Below are positions 8,788-16,734 of a stretch of DNA of 17,735 nt, piece by piece (the first letter of the stretch is position 1; the number at the start of each line of letters is the position of its first letter). The position numbers and the translations under genes were made by a program. The notes beneath the pieces are model-generated. The model saw only the letters and a program-made list of their open reading frames with translations, did no database searches and was not told the DNA's origin. The stretch is from Fragilaria crotonensis. Taxonomy: Eukaryota; Bacillariophyta; Fragilariophyceae; Fragilariales; Fragilariaceae. The DNA lies in NCBI GenBank assembly GCA_022925895.1, contig JAKSYS010000852.1:1-17735 (forward strand). The letters run 5' to 3'.

Positions 8788-10740
8788 TGGAGTCAGGCGG
8801 TAAGCGTTCTCATCGAAAAGGACGCTGGTCAGCCACGCATCAATCGCCTTCGAATCATACATCTATTTGAAGCCGATTTTAATTTCTTCCTGAAGTTACA
8901 ATGGGGGCACAGGCTGGTTCAAAGAGCACTATCTCTGGGCCTTTTACACAACGGACAACACGGGTCTATTCCAGGTCGCATGGCACTCGATCCAGTAATG
9001 CTCACACAACTGTCCAGTGATTTATGTCGGGTTCTGAAGCACGACTACGCCCGTTTTGACAACGACGCCTCATCTTGTTATGACCGCATCATAGTCGGCC
9101 TCGGGATGCTAGCAGCACGGAAATGTGGAATGCCACAGCACGCCATACGAACGCACGCTGACTCCCTGAAGTTTATGCAATACACAGTGAAAACGGTTCA
9201 CGGCATCTCGGAGGAAAACTACCATGGGACAGTGTTTTCTCCACTCTTCGGCACGGGTCAAGGGAGCGGAGCGTCCCCAGCAGTCTGGCTTTCACTAGTC
9301 GTAATTCTGTTACAAACATTGGACCGACTGATTCCAGACCGGGTGAATTTTTCGTCCACATCTGGAGACATCGTACACACAAGACTATCGGATGCATTCG
9401 TCGATGATACTTCTCTCAGTTTCACCTCGTCCTCGCACGACACAGATATCAATGACCTTATCGAAAGATTAGAAAAAATAGCACAAACATGGGAACACCT
9501 ACTCTACTTGTCCGGCGGCAAACTTAACTTGGCTAAGTGCTCTTGGTTCATCGTTCGTTGGGAATGGACAAATGGTCGCCCAGTGATCAGACCGATCATG
9601 GAAAAGGATCGAGATGTAAGAATCTATCACGGCAACAATGTCCAGTCCGCTTCGAAGATAAAGCGCACATCACCGGACGAATCTACACGAATGCTTGGGG
9701 TTATGATGAATCCACTCGGTGACTTCGGCTCACATCTAAAACATTTGAAGAAGAAGGCAGACATATTCGCAACTCGTATAATGTCACCGCGCCTGACCGC
9801 GTCAGACATTAGTATCTTCCATCGGACCACATACGTGCCATCTATGCGGTATGGGCTGGCGGCGGTCGCAATCGACGAAGAAGAACTGAATAAAGTACAA
9901 TCCCGTATCCTTCCCGCCATTCTGCAGAAGTTGAACATTCAAAGCACGATTCCCACATCAATTCGACATGGACCTCGCGAGCTGGGAGGCATCGCTCTCT
10001 ACGACTTGCGCACAGAAGCGGGGATAGAGTCGTTGAAATTTCTACGAGACGCTCTCTACAGCAACTCCGAGAACGGCAAACTAATACGGTTAAATCTTCA
10101 ATATTCACAAATTGAAGCTGGTATCGGTGAAGACTTGCTCCAATTTCCAACCATAAACATCTCGTACCTCACTCCGACGTGGATATTATCCCTCCGACAA
10201 TTTCTATCGCTTCACAATATGTCCGTCGTTGTGAGCGATGCATACAAGATCAACCTTCGCGGAGACTCCGACCAATACATCATGCAATCACCTCACCTTG
10301 CAAGGTATTCACCAGCTCAACAGAAGGACATCAACCTCGTCCGTCTTTTTCTCCAAGTCAACACATTGGCAGATATCACGGACCCATCGAATCCAAAGGC
10401 GGTACATCTCTCCTACCTGGACGGTCAACGACCTTCGGGATTTACTGAGAACCAACAATGGCCACGACAACAGCCTCCATCCAAGCAACAGATACGATTA
10501 TGGAAGAGGTACATCAAGTCCTCCTACCTTCGATACGTCCCGTACTGGAAAATCGTTCCACTCCAGCAGGAAAACTCCTGTTGCCCACCTTCTCCCCAAC
10601 CCCAACAGCCTTCGACGATCTCATGGCATATTTGTCGAGTTTACCACAGTCTTGCCGCCGAATGTTGGACGGTTTTGAACAGATGTCCACCGATCTCAAA
10701 GTTTGGAAATCATTCCGCGCCAAAAAACGACTCTACGTAG
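8764..10740 (+). pseudogene. LINE ORF2, reverse transcriptase segment
   Basis: The RT copies element RNA into DNA at the nicked target. Its frame opens before the ATG at 8980, which is internal to the domain. In order: fingers (PRWSQAVSVLIEKD, INRLRIIHLFEADFNFFLK), HGSIPGRMALDPVM, motif A (ARFDNDASSCYDRI, catalytic Asp at about 9064), motif B (GTGQGSGASPAVW, about 9250-9288), motif C (AFVDDTSL, Asp pair at 9403-9408), motif D (GGKLNLAKC) and the thumb start (TRMLGVMMNPLG). All catalytic aspartates are present. The genuine frame runs to about 10548 (SYLRYVPYWK). Beyond that the reading becomes Gln/Pro noise before the TGA at 10740, while the next frame becomes coding. The change coincides with the A run at 10549-10552. 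Confidence 0.95.
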
Positions 10741-12218
10741 CAACTGACGGCGGGCTACTTCTCACGCAGGGGACACATGGCTGGGTCATCTCAAACGGAC
10801 CCGAAGTCCTATTTCGCTGTGCAGGTCCAGTCGACGGACCATTCGACACTTCCTCATCCACGAGATGTGAAATATCAGGCTACGCATCTGCTCTCCTATT
10901 CATCGATCACCTCGCACGCTTTTGGGGCATTCGACATAAATGCCGGTTCACATGGATATGCGACAGCAAAGCGGCGCTCTCGAGAGTGAAACGATATGCG
11001 ACTCGTCATCCATCGCGGACTATGCCGAACGACGCGGACCTCATTTCAACGATACGGCAACACCTCAAGTCAATCAAGTGCAAATTCACGCACCGCTGGA
11101 TCAAAGGACACCAAGACGCTCACTTCAAAAGGCACCTCTCGACACCAGCAAAACTGAATATAGAGGCCGATTTGCTCGCATCTCGGTATCGGAAAAACGG
11201 CTCACTGACATCCAGCCAGGGGTGCGACCATGTACCTCTCCAACAATGCTCTATTTCCATAAACCACAAGCAACTCACTGGTCAGTACGACGACAGCATA
11301 AGGTACCACGTGAACGGCTACCACCTCCGGAGATACTTGCAGGAAAAGAAACAATGGTCCGACAAAGTGTGGGACATGATAGACTTTCACGTTTTCGGCA
11401 AACACTACTGCCGTCTCCCGCTACGCCAACAGATCACACGCACCAAATTCGTCTATGATCAACTTCCACTGGGAGTCCGTCGTATCCAACAAGCCCCAGT
11501 AAAAGACCCGTTGCTTAGTCTATGCCCATGCTGCAAAGTCTCCGTCGAAACCTCCGATCATCTTCTCCACTGTACTTCATGCCCGGACCGCACACAACAC
11601 GTCAAGTCTCTGAAATCCACTATATGCTCGGATGACATTCATCCAGTCCGCTACATATTGGCAGCTGGCATCCTCCACTGGCTGGATCACGGGGACTCAG
11701 TCCCATTCACTCCCAGCCTGTCAGAATATGATCCCAAGTTCACATCCATGCTTCAAGACGCAATCCGGGACCAGGCACGCATCGGATGGGGTAACGCTCT
11801 CAGGGGTTTTTTCTGCAAAGCCTGGAGAGAGACGGCAAATCATGACTTTCACGCTCCGAACAGACTGGAAACCGCACGAGGCGATGACAGAATGAGATCC
11901 ATTATTGAGGCGACACATGAATTCACGCGGCTCACATGGCTTTCGAGGAACTCTGCACTCCACGCAAAAGAGGACGATGACGTTAGGGCAACTCGAGACA
12001 CAGAAATCGCGGAGATCAAACTATACCACAGCATGCCACACCTTCTTCCTCTTCACGACCAGCACTACTGTTCAGGTTCTTTGGCAAAACTTTTATCTGG
12101 GTCAGCATCTACTCGACGACGTTGGCTACGCGTTGTGAAGCAATCCATGGCGGCACACGCGAGGGACGGATCCAGACAATCATTACTGACGTCATTCTTC
12201 CCGCGTCAGTCGCCCTGA
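10549..12218 (+). pseudogene. LINE ORF2, RNase H, zinc motif and C-terminal domain
   Basis: Coding character in this frame begins at about 10551 (NRSTPAGKLLLPTF). The frame's ATG at 10458 lies in sequence coding in the RT frame and is not a genuine start. Counting from 10458, RNase H has its full set: D97 (YVATDGG), E138 (RCEISG), D169 (WICDSKAA), H212/H218 (HRWIKGHQD) and D237 (NIEADLL). It would remove RNA from the RNA/DNA hybrid. A zinc-type cluster follows (C356, C359, H368, C372). After it comes a conserved C-terminal domain (ILHWLDHGD, and IGWGNALRGFFCKAW at 442-456), of unknown function, also found decayed at 633-1330. The ORF ends naturally at TGA 12216-12218, 142 bp before the element end. 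Confidence 0.93.
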
Positions 12219-12263
12219 GCCACGCGTGAATGAATCATGTTCAAGTCTAGAAATTAACTAAAT

Positions 12264-12287
12264 CGCCCCGCGGTACACCGCCGGGCG
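12264..12287 (+). promoter_or_regulatory. LINE 3' UTR stem-loop 1
   Basis: CGCCC, one C, GCGG, loop TACA, CCGC, one C, GGGCG. This gives nine G/C pairs with a single C-C mismatch. It lies 46 bp after the ORF2 stop and is followed 10 bases later by a second hairpin. In several LINEs a 3' stem-loop is what the RT recognises on its own RNA; I infer that role here. Confidence 0.7.
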
Positions 12288-12297
12288 TGGGTACACA

Positions 12298-12319
12298 GTA
12301 CTGGCCTACCGGCCAGTAC
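12298..12319 (+). promoter_or_regulatory. LINE 3' UTR stem-loop 2
   Basis: GTACTGGCC, loop TACC, GGCCAGTAC: a perfect 9-bp stem with a 4-nt loop. Together with stem-loop 1 it forms a tandem hairpin pair about 40 bp from the 3' end of the element. Likely part of the 3' recognition structure used by the RT. Confidence 0.75.
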
Positions 12320-12360
12320 ATGGTGACAACCCTATAATTAGGTTTCATTTTATTTATTTT

Positions 12361-12376
12361 AAAATCAGATGAATCA
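12361..12376 (+). repeat. Right target-site duplication of the LINE
   Basis: Identical to 3363-3378 over 16 bases. It directly follows the T-rich element tail ending ATTTATTTT. There is no poly(A) tract apart from the four A bases that open the duplication itself. Confidence 0.95.
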
Positions 12377-12463
12377 TTGCTTGCCATGAAGGATGAAGTG
12401 GTGTGTTTGTCCCATCATGCTGCAGCAGATGGATTGTACCTCATGTGCTGTGTCATGTCGTGA
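12377..12463 (+). other. Short open frame interrupted by the LINE (right part)
   Basis: Continues the frame from 3334-3378 after removal of the element, reading LLAMKDEVVCLSHHAA and ending at TGA 12461-12463. Low confidence that it encodes a protein; it may be the end of a decayed gene or chance. Confidence 0.25.
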
Positions 12464-12693
12464 TCTCGTCCTGATTTCAACACTCACTGCACGGCAACCA
12501 GCAAACTGATTCAGGAGAGCTCGGAGCGCGAATTTCCGCTAATCAACATACTTAAGCAAGTTTTTAAAATACTCAGCCTCACTGATGTAGCAGCATACAA
12601 CGCAAAAAGCATTAAAATGTGAATAGGCAGGCGTGAAAATACGGCTCATAACCAAAAATTGATCAGCCGAATTAAACCCCGAATGGTCTATCT
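12464..12693. other. Spacer, nothing supported
   Basis: AT-leaning unique sequence between the LINE insertion site and the candidate inverted-repeat element. No open frame of note, no repeat and no RNA gene is visible. Confidence 0.5.
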
Positions 12694-12727
12694 AGGGATC
12701 CGATTAGGTTGCACCAATTTGACGTCA
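12694..12727 (+). repeat. Left inverted repeat (34 bp) with TGACGTCA
   Basis: Begins AGGGATCCGATTAGGTT and ends in TGACGTCA at 12720-12727. Reverse-complement partner is 15350-15382. The TGACGTCA end is a full CRE-type bZIP site, but it may be only part of the terminal repeat. Confidence 0.8.
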
Positions 12728-12984
12728 CCGCCCACGTCATAGTAATAATCTACAGTGAGACCGCCTGTAGAAGAATTTTGAAGACATCGGAAATTTGAAT
12801 TGCTGACAAAACACGGAATCTTTGTTGTTGACTTCTTTCGGTGCTTTTCCTCATGCGCATGCCAAGCCTTTGTCATGTCAGATAGATAACTGCTACTCTT
12901 CTCCTTCTATCAGTGATTCATGTGTTTCCCATTTGAATCACTCGAGTACTACACTGTACTGCAACAGTACTACCATATTCAAAG

Positions 12985-13712
12985 GACTATTTGGTGAACA
13001 AATTTTGATCTTCAAATAGCCTCAAATGGACAAGTAACAGTACAACAGTACAATTGGGACTATTTGGTGAACAAATTTCAATCTTCAAATAGCCTCAAAT
13101 GGACAAGTAACAGTATGACAGTACAATGGGGACTATTTGGTGAACGAATTTCAATCTTCAAATAGCCTCAAATGGACAAGTAACAGTACAACAGTACAAT
13201 GGGGACTATTTGGTGAACGAATTTTGATCTTCAAATAGCCTCAAATGAACAAGTAACAGTACGATAGTACGATGGGGACTATTTGGTGAACGAATTTTGA
13301 TCTTCAAATAGTCTCAAATGGACAAGTAACAGTACGACAGTACAATGGGGACTATTTGGTGAACGAATTTCGATCTTCAAATAGCCTCAAATGAACAAGT
13401 AACAGCACGACAGTACGATGGGGACTATTTGGTGAACGAATTTCGATCTTCAAATAGCCTCAAATGGACAAGTAACAGTACAACAGTACAATGGGGACTA
13501 TTTGGTGAATGAATTTTGATCTTCAAATAGCCTCAAATGAACAAGTAACAGTACAACAGTACAATGGGGACTATTTGGTGAACAAATTTTGATCTTCAAA
13601 TAGTCTCAAATGAACAAGTAACAGTACAACAGTACAATGGGGACTATTTGATGAACAAATTTTGATCTTCAAATAGCCTCAAATGAACAAGTAACAGTAC
13701 CACCGTACTGTT
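12985..13712 (+). repeat. 73-bp tandem array, ten units
   Basis: The word GACTATTTG starts at 12985, 13058, 13131, 13204, 13277, 13350, 13423, 13496, 13569 and 13642, exactly 73 bp each time without a single indel. Units differ by scattered substitutions (e.g. GAACGAATTTCG versus GAACAAATTTTG). Each unit carries CTATTTG and CAAATAG about 20 bases apart, a small hairpin, and an ACAGTAC-rich end. A diverged part-unit continues to about 13740. No spacers, so it is a minisatellite and not a CRISPR. Confidence 0.95.
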
Positions 13713-13904
13713 TGGCGTACAAATTGTGATTTGCAACTGGTGTTCATGAGTGATGTGGCACTTGACTGACGTACTTCTGACACGCGCGACGTGCCATTCA
13801 TGAAGTATGAATTCAGATCACATTTTTCCTGGTTCCAATGCCTTGCCCAACGCTGTTGCAAATGGTTATCAAAGGGCAGAATCAACTTGCCCTATGATAA
13901 TTTT

Positions 13905-14163
13905 TAAAGATTAAAATTTGTACACCAAATAGTCCCCATCATACTGTACTAGAGTTACTTGTTGTATGGAGCCTATTTGAAGATCAAAGTTTGTGCACCA
14001 AATAGTCCCCTTTGTACCGTACTAGTGTTACTTGTTGTATGGAGCCTATTTGAAGATCAAAATTTGATCACCAAATAGTCCCCTTTGTACAGTACCAGTG
14101 TTAGCTACTTGTCCATTTGAGCCTATTTGAAGATCAAAATTCGTACACCAAATAGTCGTTTCT
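13905..14163 (-). repeat. Inverted array of the same 73-bp family, about three units
   Basis: CACCAAATAGTC, the reverse complement of the forward unit's start, occurs at 13923, 13996, 14069 and 14146 (spacings 73, 73, 77). The 77 comes from four extra bases near 14103 (GTTAGCTACTTG in place of GTTACTTG). The units form a separate subfamily (CCCCTTTGTACCGTACTAG). With the forward array and a spacer of about 190 bp, a transcript could fold into a hairpin of about 250 bp. Confidence 0.92.
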
Positions 14164-14290
14164 GTACTTTTCATGTCAAGCAAACAAGAACAAAAGTCTA
14201 AGTTGATACTGTTAAAGATTCAAAGTCAATACTTTTAAAAATTCCATGATGAGACATATGCTTTGCACACTTTTCCAACAGGACACCCAG

Positions 14291-15012
14291 ATACTAGATA
14301 CTAATTTCTCTCGGTGGTGGTTTCTCAGAAGCCATGTTGGCTTTCTCGGTGAAAATAATCTTGTTCAGTGCCTCCTCGACAAGATGACCTCTCTCTTGTG
14401 GGCTTTTTGAGGCGTGAACAAAACTCACTAGTTCCTTTGCTCTTGGCATAATGCTCCTGTTGTACACATTGCTGTAACGTTCCAATTCGGGTATGTCTTC
14501 ATGGTGAAGAGCACGCAATCCAAAATCAATGCAGTCAGTTTCTAAACTTGTAGATTCCATGAGGATGTTGTCATTGTTGTCAAGATGAGGTATTCATGTG
14601 CTGTACGTCAACGAAATTATCAGAAACATCAGTTTCATGTCCAGAACAGAGGTCATTGAGTGGTGCCTCAGGCAAGTGGATCTCTTGCAACCTTGATTAG
14701 CTAGGACCGAATAATGTGCTTGGAACATTTGTACATAGAAGTAGTGTACTGAAAGAGGTCATACTTGGTTTCCAATGATGCATTGAAATCATCGGTTGCA
14801 TGACAAAAATGACCTTTGAAAGGCAAAGAAGCAGTCCATGACATAGCCTTGAGAGCAGATAGAGTCTGATCCACTGGATGTGGATCCTGCATCAATGGTC
14901 CTTCTTGCTTGTTGTGGATGATCCTAAAGAGAACGTTACAGAATAATTGGTAGGTGGGTGCTGTAGTAACACATAATGGCAACAGACAGAGAGCAAACAA
15001 GAGCAAAAACAT
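14291..15012 (-). pseudogene. Broken or multi-exon coding region of unknown family
   Basis: Three minus-strand frames look coding and lie in order: 15012-14701 (LSALKAMSWTASLPFKGHFC, then HATDDFNASLETKYDLFQY), about 14690-14592 (LPEAPLNDLCSGHETDVSDN) and 14578-14294 (ESTSLETDCIDFGLRALHHE, then DIPELERYSNVYNRSIMPRA). They change frame twice, with stops between, and I see no convincing GT-AG intron that joins them. A decayed gene is therefore more likely than an intact spliced one. No family is recognised. It lies inside the candidate inverted-repeat element, so it could be captured host sequence or a remnant element protein. Confidence 0.35.
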
Positions 15013-15085
15013 AACAACAGCAACAAGAGAAACAAAAGCAGCAAGGAGAGCAAGAACAACAGTAGAAACAAGAATGACAGGGAGA
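14960..15085. repeat. Low-complexity purine-rich stretch
   Basis: The plus strand is an irregular run of AAC, GAG, AGA and CAA words (e.g. GAGCAAACAAGAGCAAAAAC), with no strict period. On the minus strand it gives Leu/Phe/Cys-rich open frames that mimic a membrane protein. I treat these as artefacts of composition. Confidence 0.7.
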
Positions 15086-15349
15086 CAAAGTGTCGTACCA
15101 TTGTGGTGTGTAAAATATCAAAATTATGAGTTTTGTGTGAGTAAACTCGAATCCACTACTGGTACCATGTTATATACACATCTAGACACGATCATTTTTA
15201 TTTCTATTCAAACAAATGTGGCGCTGATTTATGTTCCTTATCTAGAATGTAGTTTTGCACAAGAGGTGGTTTGAAAAGTGGGCGCTGAGAAAATCAAAGA
15301 TAAAGATTCCGTACAAGTTAAATTCCGCAACAAAAGTGCTGAAAAGTGC

Positions 15350-15382
15350 TGACGTCAAATTGGTGAAACCTAATCGGACCCT
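15350..15382 (-). repeat. Right inverted repeat (33 bp) with TGACGTCA
   Basis: Starts TGACGTCAAATTGGTG and ends CCTAATCGGACCCT. It is the reverse complement of 12694-12727 except for one substitution (15366) and one missing base near its outer end. Confidence 0.8.
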
Positions 15383-15421
15383 GTCGTTTTGGATTGTACT
15401 CCAGTACTGTACAAGGTATGC

Positions 15422-15449
15422 ATACAGTACCTGGTACCAGGTACTGTAT
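15422..15449. repeat. Perfect 28-bp palindrome
   Basis: Half-site ATACAGTACCTGGT followed at once by its reverse complement, with no spacer. It starts 40 bp outside the right inverted repeat. Such a site can bind a dimeric protein or extrude a cruciform; nothing beside it indicates which. Confidence 0.85.
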
Positions 15450-15710
15450 TTCTTTAGATGCATGCCTCTTGTACATCGCAATTATAAATCTAGCAGTGGT
15501 AAAATTTGTGGACATTTTATTCACTATATTATTCCGATTTTGTAAAATGGCGCGAAATGTGCTGGTGAGCTCGGATGTATTTAAGAACGTAAAAGTTATT
15601 TAGAGAAAGGTTTCTAAGTGAAATAGCAAAAGGCATGAACCTTTTAAGGCGCAGTTTGTTAAATGCTATTTCCAACTGATCGTTGGAGGAATCTCATTTA
15701 TGAAACACCA

Positions 15711-15853
15711 AGTTTGACTGGAATCTTTGAATCAGTTTTCATGTGTAAATTTAAAAAATGATCCTCATTTCCCAATGATCTACGGAATCTTGGTTAAAAT
15801 CTGCGAGTTTAGCAGGAATCTTTGAATCGGTTTTCATGTGTAAATTAAAAAAA
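15711..15853 (+). repeat. Direct repeat, two copies 95 bp apart
   Basis: Copies at 15711-15758 and 15806-15853 share GGAATCTTTGAATC, one variable base, then GTTTTCATGTGTAAATT and an A run. A shorter piece (CGGAATCTTGG) sits between them near 15783. The A-rich end after each copy recalls short retroposon tails, but no other hallmark is present. Confidence 0.7.
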
Positions 15854-15859
15854 ATTACG

Positions 15860-16734
15860 CGCCATGCCATTTCAATATTCGGACATACGCCTGCTGTGAA
15901 CGAGATTCGCCCTTCGGCGCGCTAAAATAGTCAGATCATATGACATAGACGGAGCATATGATATACATACTGAATACAAGAAATCCGTGTACCATGTAGT
16001 ACTTGGAGTACTGATTTACACGTTGCGTAAGTCCTCCCCCACAAAATAACCCGAACAGTTTCCATTGTTGCAAACGTCACTTACGCACTCCAGTAAATTG
16101 AACAACGAACCGCATTTCCATTTTTGATCTGTGAAGTATGAAGTACGGTACTACCAGGTAGTACCTGGTGGTAAGAGCGACGCACATTGCGAACGTGAAA
16201 TGCACTCCGATTGCGAGTATAAGCAGGTATACGTACAAGTAACTGGTACGATACTGGCAGAGTCTCTACCGGTAGTGCTCTGTAGTGTACCGATACTCTC
16301 TGTGCTATGATCTACAATCACGTATACTTGAAGAATACTTAAATATTGTAATCGGATCAAATCGCATTCGTCTCCGACGAAAAAGGTACATTCCAATCGT
16401 TGCAATTAGTAGGTAGTAGCACTGTCGTAGAGGTAATAATCTTTTGCTTAAGGACACTAGAATTTCATTCTTACGAAATAAACCTCAAAGGAGTCCGATG
16501 TTGTTATGTGCAGATACATTTTTACATGTGCTTGGTTTGATATTTAGGTTGGCCAAGCATATTTGTCCATGGAAGATTCAGAAGATTCGAGCCGAGATTC
16601 CGCTGAGATTCCACGCGGGTTTTCGATGTGTGTGGCGTGCGGATGCGGGGTGGTACTCGGAGTCCTCGTCGCCTCACGGTGTATAGTCATAATGAACGAG
16701 TCACAAATTTCATTGCATCAGAAAGGAAACGACG
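15860..16734. promoter_or_regulatory. Upstream region of the secreted-protein gene
   Basis: This gene-free stretch precedes the ATG at 16735 and presumably contains its promoter. It carries a near-perfect palindrome at 16149-16173 (TACTACCAGGTA, G, TACCTGGTGGTA, one mismatch) and CTACCGGTAG at about 16268. No TATA box at a convincing distance was found. The open frames in it (e.g. 16151-16405 minus, 16444-16686 plus) show no family features. Confidence 0.35.

Larger units (their letters stand above)
3379..12360 (+). mobile_element. Full-length non-LTR retrotransposon (LINE), about 8.98 kb
   Basis: The element lies between identical 16-bp duplications. It has a short 5' leader, a very long ORF1 (3473-6474), an ORF2 (6471-12218) with APE endonuclease, reverse transcriptase, RNase H, zinc motif and a C-terminal domain, then a 142-bp 3' UTR with two stem-loops and a T-rich tail. 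No LTRs, integrase or protease are seen. The APE-RT-RNase H order is shared with the I-like and related LINE groups; the long ORF1 and the algal setting recall the Ambal group, but I cannot place the clade without a tree. Three frameshifts in each ORF, as read here, make this copy non-coding for complete proteins unless they are assembly errors. Confidence 0.96.
12694..15382. mobile_element. Candidate 2.7-kb terminal-inverted-repeat element
   Basis: The ends are inverted repeats of 34 and 33 bp, with 32 matching positions, one mismatch and one gap; the outer termini are AGGG and CCCT. Similarity stops outside the repeats and continues loosely inside: ACGGAATCTTT occurs in inverted orientation about 80-120 bp in at both ends. 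The interior holds the 73-bp arrays and a broken minus-strand coding region, with no recognisable transposase. No target-site duplication is evident (left flank ...TCTATCT, right flank GTCGTTT...). It may be a non-autonomous DNA transposon, or two separate inverted copies of a short repeat. Confidence 0.45.

Noticed and set aside
4221-10552. Programmed -1 frameshifting between ORF segments
   Set aside because: Six shifts in one element, one of them in the opposite sense, and no clear slippery heptamer in frame at the site examined near 4221. Single-base run-length changes explain them more simply.
3379-12360. LTR retrotransposon or pararetrovirus
   Set aside because: No long terminal repeats, gag knuckle, protease or integrase; the endonuclease is APE-type and the ends carry a 16-bp duplication.
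12985-13712. CRISPR-like array
   Set aside because: The repeats abut directly with a 73-bp period and no unique spacers, and the setting is eukaryotic. It is a minisatellite.
14892-15121. Leu/Phe/Cys-rich membrane protein on the minus strand
   Set aside because: It is a translation of the low-complexity purine-rich tract; all frames there give similar biased peptides.
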